From Reyranella sp. CPCC 100927 (lineage in GTDB: Bacteria; Pseudomonadota; Alphaproteobacteria; Reyranellales; Reyranellaceae), in the NCBI RefSeq assembly GCF_007859315.1, contig NZ_VOHA01000021.1, positions 1 to 64,000 on the forward strand: a DNA stretch of 64,000 bases, written 5' to 3'. Below, piece after piece: positions 20,699 through 29,337 of this stretch; positions within the stretch are counted from its first letter, which is position 1, and each line of letters begins with the position of its first letter. The notes under the pieces were generated by a model. That model was not told where the DNA came from. It searched no databases and saw only the letters and a list, made by a program, of their open reading frames with translations. A program made the translations under genes and the position numbers.

Positions 20699-21148
20699 AT
20701 GGCGATTCCCAAGGTCGTTGAAGATAGCCCTGGTCTGAAGAGCGTCTTCGATCGGTATCACGTCGGGTGGGTAACGCGTGATCCCGATCTGATTGCCTCA
20801 CTCCATTCGGACGACACCGTCTTTTGCGTTCACGACGGATCGGAGCCCGTCATCGGTCGGGAAGCGCTGCGCCGGCATTGCGTGGAACTCTTTGCCAAGT
20901 ATGAATTCGGCATGGAGGAAAAGCGCTTCTTCGCGGGCGCCGACCACTGGGTGATCGAATGGCTCATGGTCATGGATCTGGTCGACACCGAGAAGAGGCC
21001 ATTCACGGTCAAGATCGAAATGCTCGATGTTGTGACGGTCAACGGGGCGGACAAAGTCACGCGCAAGGACGTGTACGTGAACGGCAGCCAGATGCGGGCT
21101 GCCTATAGTCGCGCCGGCCTGCTGACGGGCGAGGGCGTTCGCCCCTAG
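20699..21148 (+). CDS. SnoaL/NTF2-like fold protein
   Basis: A 149-residue protein of the nuclear-transport-factor-2-like superfamily, which includes small cyclases, isomerases, and dehydratases as well as non-enzymatic binders. Typical features are the opening LKSVFDRYHVGWVTRDPDLIASLHSDDTVF and the strand GADHWVIEWLMVMDL. No catalytic set can be assigned. GGAGGATACG precedes the ATG. It is the first gene after the TetR operator and lies 140 bp before an acyl-CoA ligase. Confidence 0.8.
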   Translation: MAIPKVVEDSPGLKSVFDRYHVGWVTRDPDLIASLHSDDTVFCVHDGSEPVIGREALRRHCVELFAKYEFGMEEKRFFAGADHWVIEWLMVMDLVDTEKRPFTVKIEMLDVVTVNGADKVTRKDVYVNGSQMRAAYSRAGLLTGEGVRP

Positions 21149-21157
21149 CGTTCGCCT

Positions 21158-21194
21158 GCGTGCGCTGCTGCAGCCGTTGCTCTGCAGCGCACGC
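21158..21194 (+). terminator. Stem-loop after the NTF2-like gene
   Basis: Ten-base perfect arms GCGTGCGCTG and CAGCGCACGC are separated by 17 bases, 9 bp after the stop codon. No T-run follows the 3' arm. It may be a weak or Rho-assisted terminator, or an mRNA-processing stem that sets different levels of the two genes. Confidence 0.5.
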
Positions 21195-21288
21195 CTCGAA
21201 ACATGGGAACGAGAAACGACACCCGGCGGGCAACGCTTCGGGGCGCGCTTGCGTGCGCCCGATGAAACACCAACAGGGATGATCTAAA

Positions 21289-22917
21289 ATGTTTGGTCTG
21301 ATGCAGGATTGGCCACTGCTGTGCCATCGGATCATCGAACATGCAGCGCGATGCCACGCGGAGCAGGAGGTCATCACGCGATCGGTCGAAGGCCCGATCC
21401 ACCGCACAAGCTATGCCCAGATCCATGCCCGTGCCCGCAGGGTTTCCCAGCAGCTTGACCGCGCCGGCATCAAACGCGGGCACCGTGTCGCCACCCTCGC
21501 CTGGAACACGTGGCGTCACCTGGAAGTCTGGTATGGCGTCATGGGCATTGGCGCCGTGTGCCACACCGTCAACCCGCGACTGTTTCCCGACCAGATCGCG
21601 TGGATCATCGATCACGCCCAGGACAAGATCGTCGTCACCGACCTGACGTTTCTGCCGATCCTCGAGCAGATCGCCGGTCGCCTGCCGAGCGTCGAGCAGT
21701 ACATCGTCCTGACCGACAACGCTCATATGCCGGACACGCAGCTGAAGAATGCCGTGGCCTACGAAGCGTGGATCGAGGCGGCCGACGGCGACTTCGTCTG
21801 GGACACGTTCGACGAAAACACTGCCGCGGCGATGTGCTACACGTCCGGCACCACGGGCGATCCGAAGGGCGTGCTTTATTCGCATCGCTCCACTGTTCTT
21901 CATACGCTGATGGCCAATGCCGGCGACTCGCTGGGTGCGGGCGCCAGCGGCACGATCATGCCGCTTGTGCCCATGTTTCACGCCAATAGCTGGGGCATTG
22001 CGTTCTCGGCGCCCTCGATGGGTACGCGCCTGGTGATGCCGGGCGGGAAGCTCGACGGCACGTCCGTCTACGAGCTGCTACAGGCCGAACGGGTCAACTA
22101 TACGGTGGGCGTTCCGACAGTCCTGCAGATGCTGCTCGTTCACATGCGCGAGCGTGACCTCGAGCTGCCGGATCTGCGGATGGTGGCGTGCGGCGGCTCG
22201 GCCATGCCCCGTTCCATGATCAAGGCGTTCCTGGATCGGGGGATAGGGGTCCGTCATGCCTGGGGTATGACGGAGATGAGTCCGATCGGCACGGTCGGCG
22301 GCCTCAAATCGCCATTCCAGGACGCAGACGAAGAACAGCGGCTCGACATCCTGCAGACGCAGGGCTTCGCACCCTTCGGCGTGGAGATGAAGATCACGGA
22401 CGATCGCGGCGGTGCGCTGCCCTGGGATGGCAAGACGTCCGGTCACCTCAAGGTAAGAGGCGCGGCAATAGCGAAAGCCTATTACCGTATGAATGTCAGT
22501 ATCCTCGATGACGACGGCTACTTCGATACCGGGGATGTCGCGACCATCGACAACCACGGCTACATGCGAATCACCGACCGGGCCAAGGATGTCATCAAGT
22601 CGGGCGGCGAATGGATTTCGTCAATCGATCTGGAGAATTTGGCCGCGGGATATCCCGCCATCGCGGAGGCCGCGGTTATTGGCATCCACCATCCCAAATG
22701 GGACGAGCGACCGCTGCTGATCGTGCGCCTGAATGAGGGCAAGAGCGCCACCAGAGACGACATTCTGACCTTCATGAACGGCAAAGTCGCGAAATGGTGG
22801 ATGCCTGACGACGTCGTTTTCGTCGATGACATCCCGCATACCGCCACCGGCAAGATCCACAAGACGGCGCTGCGTGACCGCTTCAAAGACTATCGCTTGC
22901 CGACGCCGGGTGCTTGA
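21289..22917 (+). CDS. Acyl-CoA synthetase (AMP-forming), long-chain type
   Basis: The enzyme activates a carboxylic acid with ATP and CoA. The 542-residue protein has the adenylation P-loop [11 protein letters not shown] (about 184-194), the motif WGMTEMSP, the hinge region [34 protein letters not shown] and the catalytic lysine region [13 protein letters not shown] near the C-terminus. The sequence resembles medium/long-chain fatty-acid ligases more than the acetyl-CoA type. The substrate is unknown. It probably belongs to the TetR-controlled unit begun at 20.65 kb. Confidence 0.92.
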   Translation: MFGLMQDWPLLCHRIIEHAARCHAEQEVITRSVEGPIHRTSYAQIHARARRVSQQLDRAGIKRGHRVATLAWNTWRHLEVWYGVMGIGAVCHTVNPRLFPDQIAWIIDHAQDKIVVTDLTFLPILEQIAGRLPSVEQYIVLTDNAHMPDTQLKNAVAYEAWIEAADGDFVWDTFDENTAAAMCYTSGTTGDPKGVLYSHRSTVLHTLMANAGDSLGAGASGTIMPLVPMFHANSWGIAFSAPSMGTRLVMPGGKLDGTSVYELLQAERVNYTVGVPTVLQMLLVHMRERDLELPDLRMVACGGSAMPRSMIKAFLDRGIGVRHAWGMTEMSPIGTVGGLKSPFQDADEEQRLDILQTQGFAPFGVEMKITDDRGGALPWDGKTSGHLKVRGAAIAKAYYRMNVSILDDDGYFDTGDVATIDNHGYMRITDRAKDVIKSGGEWISSIDLENLAAGYPAIAEAAVIGIHHPKWDERPLLIVRLNEGKSATRDDILTFMNGKVAKWWMPDDVVFVDDIPHTATGKIHKTALRDRFKDYRLPTPGA

Positions 22918-22982
22918 GCGGCGCAATAGATGCTCCGTCCGCCGATGAGGTGTATGATCTGCGCCATCGGATCGGGAGGCGC

Positions 22983-23435
22983 ATGATGCAAAGAACGGCT
23001 TTGATCGTTCTGGTGCTTTTCCTCGGCATCGGCCGTACCGCGGGCGCACAGACGGTGGAGTCGGTTTTGCGCGACGCCGGAATCCTCGGTACATGGGCGG
23101 AGGTTTGCACGATGGCCGCCGGTGAGCGGGGCAACACGCGCACCATCTATGCCCGCGCGGCCAACGGTACCGTAACCCTCACCTACGACAACGGCCCCCG
23201 TTCCACGCCTACGGTCTATACGATCCTGAAGGCCGAACGCCGCGGGGCGGATCGCATCGCCTATCTCCAGGAGAATCAGAGCGACCGACGCCAGCTCGAC
23301 ATCGAGCTGCGACAGGCGGGTGAACGGATCAAGGTGTGGTCGTCGCGTCGCACCACGGGTGAAGTCCTCGTGGCCGAGGGCAAATTCGTCGCCGGCGGCA
23401 ACGACAGTCCCTGGCAGGTGCGCTGCCGCAACTGA
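22983..23435 (+). CDS. Small exported protein of unknown function
   Basis: A 150-residue protein beginning MMQRTALIVLVLFLGIGRTA, a clear signal peptide with a likely cut after AGA (before QTVES). GGGAGG lies just upstream of the ATG at 22983. The mature part is a predicted beta-rich domain with one cysteine pair (EVCTMAAGE and the C-terminal QVRCRN), probably a periplasmic disulfide. No family was recognised. It lies 65 bp after the ligase gene and ends close to a convergent gene. Confidence 0.8.
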   Translation: MMQRTALIVLVLFLGIGRTAGAQTVESVLRDAGILGTWAEVCTMAAGERGNTRTIYARAANGTVTLTYDNGPRSTPTVYTILKAERRGADRIAYLQENQSDRRQLDIELRQAGERIKVWSSRRTTGEVLVAEGKFVAGGNDSPWQVRCRN

Positions 23436-23452
23436 CGCCGCCGCGCGCCGGC

Positions 23453-24445
23453 CTACAGCATCGCGGCGAAGACGCGGTCCGGCGGCTTGTGGCCGTCGGC
23501 GAAGGTCTTGATGTTGATCAGCACCTTCTCGCCCATCTCGATGCGGCCCTCGAGCGTGGCCGAACCCATGTGCGGCAGCAGCACCACGTTGTCGAGCTCC
23601 AGCAGCTTGGGGCTGACGGCGGGCTCGTGTTCGAACACGTCAAGGCCGGCGCCGGCCAGCTCCTTGGCACGCAGCATGCGGATCAATGCGTTCTCGTCGA
23701 TCACCTCGCCGCGCGCGGTGTTGACCACGATCGAGGTCGGCCGCAGCAGCTTCAGCCGGCGTGCTGACAGCAGGTGATAGGTACCCGGCGTGTGCGGACA
23801 GTTCACCGACACGATATCCATGCGCGCCAGCATCTGGTCGAGGCTCTCCCAGTAGGTCGCCTCCAGCGCGCGCTCGATGTCGGGATGGACCCGGCGCCGG
23901 TTGTGGTAGTGGATCGTCATGCCGAAGCCGCGGGCGCGGCGCGCCAGCGCCTGGCCGATGCGGCCCATGCCGACGATGCCCAGGCGCTTGCCCCAGATGC
24001 GGGCGCCCAGCATCGCCGTCGGCGCCCAGCCGGTCCATTTCGAGGCCCGTACCAGCCGCTCGCCCTCGCCGACCCGGCGGGCCACGGCCAGGATCAGGGC
24101 CATGGTCATGTCGGCGGTATCTTCGGTGAGCACGCCCGGCGTGTTGGTGACGGTGATGCCGCGCTGGCGGGCGCTGTCGAGGTCGATGTGGTCGACGCCG
24201 GTACCGAAACTGGCGATCAGCCGCAGCCGCGGCGCCGATTGCGACAGGACCTTGCCGTCAATGCGGTCGGTCACGGTCGGCACCAGCACGTCGGCCTGTT
24301 TCACGGCCTCGACGAGCTGCGCCTGGCTGAGCGGCTTGTCATCCGGGTTCAGCCGGGTGTCGAACAGCTCCATCATGCGCGTTTCAATCGCGTCGGGCAG
24401 CTTGCGGGTGACGATCACCAGCGGCTTCTTCTGCGCAAACGGCAT
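23453..24445 (-). CDS. D-isomer-specific 2-hydroxyacid dehydrogenase (glyoxylate/hydroxypyruvate reductase type)
   Basis: The enzyme reduces glyoxylate or hydroxypyruvate with NAD(P)H, or acts on a related 2-oxo acid. The ATG at 24445 gives MPFAQKKPLVIVTRKLPDAI; the frame is open further upstream, but only as a shadow of the convergent gene. The 330-residue protein has the Rossmann loop GMGRIGQALARR, NRRR after strand beta-2, which favours NADPH, and the catalytic Arg (NTARGEVIDE), Glu (DVFEHEP) and His (LPHMGSAT). Length and motifs match the glyoxylate reductase group. Confidence 0.92.
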   Translation of the reverse strand: MPFAQKKPLVIVTRKLPDAIETRMMELFDTRLNPDDKPLSQAQLVEAVKQADVLVPTVTDRIDGKVLSQSAPRLRLIASFGTGVDHIDLDSARQRGITVTNTPGVLTEDTADMTMALILAVARRVGEGERLVRASKWTGWAPTAMLGARIWGKRLGIVGMGRIGQALARRARGFGMTIHYHNRRRVHPDIERALEATYWESLDQMLARMDIVSVNCPHTPGTYHLLSARRLKLLRPTSIVVNTARGEVIDENALIRMLRAKELAGAGLDVFEHEPAVSPKLLELDNVVLLPHMGSATLEGRIEMGEKVLINIKTFADGHKPPDRVFAAML

Positions 24446-24640
24446 AGCGGCTCCGGCGGGCCCAGGGTGTCTTGGGATGCCGTTGCCTGCGTGCGGCACC
24501 CGCACCGGCAATAGCAAGGGGCGTGCCGCGAGTCCAGCCTGTGCGGCATTTGCCGGGTTGCGGTGTTTCGTCAACGATTCCGGCTGCTTGTCGGGCGGTC
24601 CGCGATGGCCGCGCGGTCCGTCATGCGGTATAAGGGGTCC

Positions 24641-25219
24641 ATGTTGCGTTCCCGCGTGGTCGCGCCCCGCGCCGCCGTCAGAGCGGCCGTCGTCGCGGCG
24701 TCCCTGGCATGTCTTCCGATCCTGGCCGCGGGCCTGTCGCCCGCCCTGGCGCAGCAGGTCGGATCGCGAATGGCGGCCGATGTCCCGCCGCCCCTGCGCA
24801 AGGGAACCGGCCTGCCGCTGCCGCGTTTTGCCGCTCTGCGGTCCGAGGAGACCAACGTCCGGACCGGTCCGAACGTGCGCTACCCCATCGACTGGGTCTT
24901 CAAGCGCAAGTCCATGCCGGTCGAGATCGTCGCGGAGTACGAGAACTGGCGGAAGATCCGTGACTGGCAAGGCGCCGGCGGCTGGGTGCACCAGAGCCTG
25001 CTGACCGGCAAGCGCTCGGTGACGGTCTCGGCCAAGGAAGCGATCCTGTACAAAACCCCGGCCACCAACGCGACCGAGATCGCCCGCCTGCAGACCGAGG
25101 TGATCTGCCTGGTGAAATCCTGCAACGGCGAATGGTGCCGCGTGCAGGTCGGCCCCCATGTCGGCTGGGTCGAGCGCAGCAAAGTCTGGGGTGCCTACAA
25201 GGGCGAGATCGTGAACTGA
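24641..25219 (+). CDS. Exported SH3-domain protein
   Basis: A 192-residue protein with an N-terminal signal peptide (VRAAVVAASLACLPILAAG, cut probably after ALAQ). It carries a bacterial SH3 domain (EETNVRTGPNVRYPIDWVFKRKSMPVEIV..WRKIRDWQGAGGWVH) and a second, shorter repeat ending VGWVERSKVWGAYKGE. Such domains bind peptidoglycan or other periplasmic ligands. The ATG at 24641 has AAGGGG just upstream; ATGs at 24605 and 24623 are alternatives. Its 3' end is 12 bp from the convergent lyase-like gene. Confidence 0.87.
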   Translation: MLRSRVVAPRAAVRAAVVAASLACLPILAAGLSPALAQQVGSRMAADVPPPLRKGTGLPLPRFAALRSEETNVRTGPNVRYPIDWVFKRKSMPVEIVAEYENWRKIRDWQGAGGWVHQSLLTGKRSVTVSAKEAILYKTPATNATEIARLQTEVICLVKSCNGEWCRVQVGPHVGWVERSKVWGAYKGEIVN

Positions 25220-25231
25220 GGCCGTTTGGCG

Positions 25232-26014
25232 TCAGGGCAGCACGTTGCGCGGGTCGGCGCGCAGCACCAGCTCCCAGGCCTCGCGGGCCATGGGCGCCTC
25301 CTTCTCCTCCAGGATATGGGCCAGCAGTCCGGCCGAACGGCCGACCAGCGACAGGCCGCGCGCGATCAGCGGATCCAGCCCCATGGCCGCCACCATCGCC
25401 GCGATGGCACCGACGGCGTTCACCGGCAGCTTCTTGCCATGCTCCGTGGCCAGCACCTCGGCGATCATGTCCATGATGCGCCAGTGAACGCCGAAGAAGC
25501 CGTTGGCGCGCGACACCGCGCGTAGCGCCGGCACCCGCGGATCGCCATCGACATGGATCGGGTGGCCCACGCCGTAGATCGCGCGGCGCTCGGCCTTGTG
25601 ACGCCGGATCAGGTCGCGTGCCGCGTCGCGGATCGCCGCGTCGTCGGCATCGGCGGCCAGCGGCCGCGCGGCGTCGCGCAGCATCTCGGCGGCGTTCTGC
25701 ATGGTGCCCAAAAACACGCTGCCGGCGCCCAGCAGGCCGGTGGCCACGGCGCCCTGCAGCGCCTCGGGCGCGCCGATATAGGTCAGGCGCGCCGATAGCG
25801 AGCTGGGGGTGATGCCGTGGTCGGCCGTGGTCACCAGCAGCGCGTTGACCATCGCCTTTTCCTGCGGGCTGGGCCGGCGCGACAGCACCGTGTGGAAGAT
25901 CATATCGACGAAGTCGAAGGTGCCGATGATCTCGGTTGCGAGGTTGAGTCCGCGCACCATGATGGTGTCGGTGGTGGTATAGCCGATATCGGTCTTCACG
26001 ACGGTGGCGGTCAT
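25232..26014 (-). CDS. Citrate-synthase-superfamily protein (citryl-CoA lyase-like)
   Basis: A 260-residue protein of the small citrate-synthase-fold group often named citryl-CoA lyase. The loop GVGHPIHVDGDPRVPAL keeps the His and DPR of the family. The C-terminal helix reads LPVNAVGAIAAMVAAMG; the Asp that catalyses in classical citrate synthase (NVD) is absent, as happens in this short subgroup. Its ATG overlaps the MaoC stop by 4 bp (ATGA), so it is the last gene of the IclR-led operon. A Claisen-type cleavage of a beta-hydroxyacyl-CoA made by the upstream enzymes is plausible but inferred. Confidence 0.82.
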   Translation of the reverse strand: MTATVVKTDIGYTTTDTIMVRGLNLATEIIGTFDFVDMIFHTVLSRRPSPQEKAMVNALLVTTADHGITPSSLSARLTYIGAPEALQGAVATGLLGAGSVFLGTMQNAAEMLRDAARPLAADADDAAIRDAARDLIRRHKAERRAIYGVGHPIHVDGDPRVPALRAVSRANGFFGVHWRIMDMIAEVLATEHGKKLPVNAVGAIAAMVAAMGLDPLIARGLSLVGRSAGLLAHILEEKEAPMAREAWELVLRADPRNVLP

Positions 26015-26511
26015 GACGCCACCGCCGGGTTGCGGCGCTTCAGCAGGCAGGTCGCGCCGAGTTCGGCGGCCACCTCGTCGCGCTGGTTGATGGCCTTGCG
26101 CAGAAAGCCGATCAGGCCGCGGTCGGGCCGGCTGGTGGGCCGCTGTTCGACGACCTCGATCTCGACCCGGATGGTGTCGCCGATGAAGGTCGGCCTGGGG
26201 AATTTCAGCGTATTCTGCAGCACGCCGAAGAGCGCGCCCTCCATCAGCTGGTTGGGAATCGAGCGCGAGGTGAGGCCGGCCATGAACGACGCCACCAGCA
26301 TGCCGTGCGCGATGCGCTGGCCGTAGATGCTGGCCTTGGCGTACTCGGCATCGACATGCAGGCGGTTGAAGTCGCCCGTCAGCGCCGCGAAGGCCGCGAC
26401 GTCGCCTTCGGTGATGGTGCGCGACGAAGTGATGTAGCGGGTGCCGACCGGCAGGTCTTCCCAATAGATCGACGCCTGCGATACCGCGTCGATGACGGAT
26501 GGGTTGCTCAT
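26011..26511 (-). CDS. MaoC-family hotdog dehydratase
   Basis: R-specific enoyl-CoA hydratase or mesaconyl-type dehydratase of the MaoC family. The 166-residue protein shows the hydratase motif in GDFNRLHVDAEYAK (about 46-59), preceded by ITEGDVAAFAALT and followed by IAHGMLVASFMAGL and the GDTIRVEIEV strand. The ATG at 26511 lies 8 bp after the acyl-CoA dehydrogenase stop; the stop overlaps the lyase-like ATG. This order (dehydrogenase, hydratase, lyase) fits a degradation route for one acyl-CoA. Confidence 0.92.
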   Translation of the reverse strand: MSNPSVIDAVSQASIYWEDLPVGTRYITSSRTITEGDVAAFAALTGDFNRLHVDAEYAKASIYGQRIAHGMLVASFMAGLTSRSIPNQLMEGALFGVLQNTLKFPRPTFIGDTIRVEIEVVEQRPTSRPDRGLIGFLRKAINQRDEVAAELGATCLLKRRNPAVAS

Positions 26512-26519
26512 GCTGTCTC

Positions 26520-27677
26520 CTACGTCAGCGCCGAAATGCCGAGAATCTCGCGGCCGATGATCAGGGTCTGGATCTCCGTCGTCCCCTCCGGGATCATGCC
26601 GCCGCGGGTGTCGCGGAAGATGCGTTCGATGGGGTAATCGGTGGCGTAGCCCATGCCGCCATGCACCTGCAGCGCCAGGTTGGCGACCTGATGCGCCGCC
26701 TCGGTGGCATAGAGCTTGGCGATCGAGCATTCCGAGCGCGCCTGACTCGCTTGCATGGCGTGCGCGGCGCGGTAGCCCAGCGCGCGCGAGGCCTGCGTCT
26801 TCATCGTCATGTCGACGATGTGCTTCTGCACCAGCTGGAAGGAGGCGATCGGTCGGCCGAACTGGGTGCGGGTGCGGGCGTACTCGATCGACAGGTCGAG
26901 CGCGCACTGCGCCGCGCCGACGGCACCCATGGCGACGTTCAGGCGACCGAAATTCAGGCCGATCAGGATCTGCTTCAGGCCTTCACCCTCGCGGCCCAGC
27001 AGATTGGCGGCCGGTATCTCGGCGCTCTCGAACGTGAAGGCGGCCGTGCCGGTGCTGCGCACGAACATCGTCTCCACCGGCCGATAGTCGAACGTCGTCT
27101 GCGCCTTCTCGACCAGGAACAGCGACAGCCCGCCGTCGCAGGTGTCGCTGAAGGTGCGCGCCACGACGATTCCGAAATCGGCGAACATCCCGTTGGTGAT
27201 CCACAGCTTGCTGCCGTTCAGGACGTAGCGATCGCCGTGCTTGTCGGCGCGGGTCTTGATCTCGGCCACGTTCGAGCCGACGCCGGGTTCGGAGATCGAC
27301 ACGAACGTGCGGCGCTCGTTGCGCAGCAGGGGCCGCATGAAGCGCTCCTTCTGCGCCTCGGTGCCGCAGGCGTTGATGATGCCCGAGACGATGTTCAGGC
27401 CGCTCAGCAGCACGCGCAGCGACAGCCAGCAATATCCGGCTTCCTCCATCAGCACGGCCCAGGTCAGGTAGTCCAGGCCAAGGCCGCCGGCGTCCTCGGG
27501 CAGGTAGCCGCCGAAGTAGCCGAAGTCGGCGAGCCCGGTCATCGCCTCGAAGGGAAAGCGTTTCTCCGCCTCGCTCTTCTGGATGAGGGGCGCGAGATGT
27601 TCCTTCAGGTAGCGCCGCACATTGTCGCGCAGCAGGCGCTGCTCGAGCGACAGGCCGTCGGCATCGACCTCATCCAT
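26520..27677 (-). CDS. Acyl-CoA dehydrogenase
   Basis: FAD enzyme that introduces the alpha-beta double bond in an acyl-CoA. The 385-residue protein has the ISEPGVGSN and LNGSKLWITNG signatures, RTQFGRPIASFQLVQ, and the C-terminal VHGGMGYATDYPIERIFRD and IPEGTTEIQ. The Glu in GTTEIQ or nearby is the likely base, as in glutaryl- and short/branched-chain members. Its start overlaps the SDR stop by 8 bp. Middle gene of the five-gene minus-strand operon. Confidence 0.93.
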   Translation of the reverse strand: MDEVDADGLSLEQRLLRDNVRRYLKEHLAPLIQKSEAEKRFPFEAMTGLADFGYFGGYLPEDAGGLGLDYLTWAVLMEEAGYCWLSLRVLLSGLNIVSGIINACGTEAQKERFMRPLLRNERRTFVSISEPGVGSNVAEIKTRADKHGDRYVLNGSKLWITNGMFADFGIVVARTFSDTCDGGLSLFLVEKAQTTFDYRPVETMFVRSTGTAAFTFESAEIPAANLLGREGEGLKQILIGLNFGRLNVAMGAVGAAQCALDLSIEYARTRTQFGRPIASFQLVQKHIVDMTMKTQASRALGYRAAHAMQASQARSECSIAKLYATEAAHQVANLALQVHGGMGYATDYPIERIFRDTRGGMIPEGTTEIQTLIIGREILGISALT

Positions 27678-28419
27678 AGCGACCTCCGGTCACGAACAGG
27701 GTGGTGCCGGTGATGTAGCGGGCGTGCGTCGAGGCCAGGAAAGCCACGGCCGAGGCGATGTCGCGCGGCTCGCCGCCGAACGGCACGGCGTTCTTCGCCA
27801 ACGCGTTCTCACGCACATGGGCGTAGTTGGGCAGGCTCTGGATGTACTCGGTCTCGATGAAGCCGGGTGCGATGGCGTTGACGGTGATGCCGTTGCGCGC
27901 CTGCTCCAGGGACAGCGCGCGCGTGAAGCCCACCAGGCCCGCCTTGGCCGACGAATAGTTGGCTTGGCCGGGGTTGCCGAACAGCGCCCGCGACGTGATG
28001 TTGATGACGCGGCCCCATTTGCGCGCGTGCATGTCCGGCAGCACGGCGCGGCAGCAATGGAACGCGCCTTTCAGCGTAACGTCGAGCACCAGGTCCCAGT
28101 CGGCCTCGTCCATCTTCAGCAGGCTGCGGTCCTTCACCAGGCCGGCGTTGTTGACCAGCACATCGATGCGCCCGAACGCGTCGCGGCCGGCGCCGGCCAT
28201 GGCGCGCACGTCCTCCTCCCGGCGCACGTCGCAGCGCACCCCGATCGCCTTGCCGCCACCGTCCGTGATGGCCTTGGCCGCGGCCGCAGCGCCGTCGCCG
28301 TCGATGTCGCTCACCACGATCGCCATGCCCTCGCCGGCCAGCATGCGCGCCGTCTCGGCGCCGATGCCGCGCGCCGAGCCGGTGACGATGGCGATGCGAT
28401 CCTTGAGTCCCAGATCCAT
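27670..28419 (-). CDS. Short-chain dehydrogenase/reductase (FabG-like)
   Basis: A 249-residue NAD(P)-dependent oxidoreductase. TGSARGIG is the cofactor loop, NNAG the stabilising motif, and Ser..Tyr-x3-Lys is seen in NITSRALFGNPGQANYSSAK. The C-terminal IAPGFIETEYIQ and ITGTTLFVTGG fit the FabG/3-hydroxyacyl dehydrogenase group. It starts 24 bp after the IclR gene and overlaps the acyl-CoA dehydrogenase, so it is the first enzyme gene of the operon. Confidence 0.92.
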   Translation of the reverse strand: MDLGLKDRIAIVTGSARGIGAETARMLAGEGMAIVVSDIDGDGAAAAAKAITDGGGKAIGVRCDVRREEDVRAMAGAGRDAFGRIDVLVNNAGLVKDRSLLKMDEADWDLVLDVTLKGAFHCCRAVLPDMHARKWGRVINITSRALFGNPGQANYSSAKAGLVGFTRALSLEQARNGITVNAIAPGFIETEYIQSLPNYAHVRENALAKNAVPFGGEPRDIASAVAFLASTHARYITGTTLFVTGGRYG

Positions 28420-28443
28420 GATCTCTCCTGATGGCGATGCGTG

Positions 28444-29184
28444 TCAGTCGTCCGCCAGCATCGTGCGGCGCACGTCCTGCAGGATCTGCAGGTAGGCCTC
28501 GCGGTTGCGCTCCATGCGCTCGGTGGGGCCGACCAGCGACATCGAAACCGGCTGGCCGCCCAGCCGGCCCGAGACGGCCAGCGCCGTGACGCCTTCGGTG
28601 CCTTCACCGCGGGTCTCGTACCAGCCGCGCTCACGGCCCTGCTCGAGCTGGGCAAGGATCTGGTCGATGTTCGTGATCGTCTGCGGCGTGACCTGACGCA
28701 GCGGTCGTCGCTGCAGTGCGGTCCGCGCCTCTTCGGGCGGCAGCAGCGCCAGCAGGGCTTTGCCCAAGGCAGAGGCATGCAGCGCGACCCGCTCGCCGAC
28801 ATCGAAGATGTAGCGCAACGGGTGCTTGCTCGGCTGAGCCGCCACCACCTTCACCGCCGTGACGTCGAGAATGCCGAACGAGGCGCTCTCGTTCGCCCGC
28901 TCGGCCAGGAGTTCCACCGCTTCGCGTCCGACCGTGGTGAGAGGGTCATTCTCGGCGATCTGGCGAGCGATCTCGTGCAGGCGTCCGGTCGGATAGAAGC
29001 GCCGCGTCCGCGACGTGCGCATCAGGTAGCCCAGCGAATGCAGGGTGTGCAGCAGGTCCGAGCAACTGCTGTCTGCGACGGACAGCAGCCGGGCCATGTC
29101 CGAATTGGACAGCTCGCGCTTCTCGCGCGCGAACACCTCGAACACTGCGAGCGCACGGCTGGCCGCTGGAATCAGGGTCGGCAT
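28444..29184 (-). CDS. IclR-family transcriptional regulator A
   Basis: A 246-residue regulator. The N-terminal winged helix-turn-helix (AASRALAVFEVFAREKRELSN, ARLLSVADSSCSDLLHTLHSLGYL) is followed by the IclR effector domain (VGERVALHASALGKALLALLPPEE; GVTALAVSGRL). It heads a minus-strand operon with SDR, acyl-CoA dehydrogenase, MaoC and lyase-like genes, and faces the TctC genes. A palindrome lies in the spacer of its own promoter (29259-29287), so it is probably self-repressed. Confidence 0.93.
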   Translation of the reverse strand: MPTLIPAASRALAVFEVFAREKRELSNSDMARLLSVADSSCSDLLHTLHSLGYLMRTSRTRRFYPTGRLHEIARQIAENDPLTTVGREAVELLAERANESASFGILDVTAVKVVAAQPSKHPLRYIFDVGERVALHASALGKALLALLPPEEARTALQRRPLRQVTPQTITNIDQILAQLEQGRERGWYETRGEGTEGVTALAVSGRLGGQPVSMSLVGPTERMERNREAYLQILQDVRRTMLADD

Positions 29185-29258
29185 GGCTGTCCTTCGATGG
29201 CTGCGTCACCGCCCTCTTGACGTCGGCGCCAATTAGGGCAATGAATCCGATTAGCCGT

Positions 29259-29287
29259 ATAATATTCCGATATATCGGAGTAGTCAA
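29259..29287 (-). promoter_or_regulatory. Promoter of IclR-A operon with embedded palindromic operator
   Basis: On the minus strand, -35 TTGACT (29287-29282) and -10 TATTAT (29264-29259) are 17 bp apart. The spacer holds the perfect 14-base palindrome TCCGATATATCGGA (29266-29279). A plus-strand -10 TATAAT (29258-29263) overlaps, so the divergent TctC transcript may start from the same place. Nearly the same palindrome sits in the same position before the second IclR gene. Confidence 0.8.
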
Positions 29288-29337
29288 CCTGATTTCGGCG
29301 GCAAGCGCGGACGGATCATCGAAACGGGGATGGAAAC

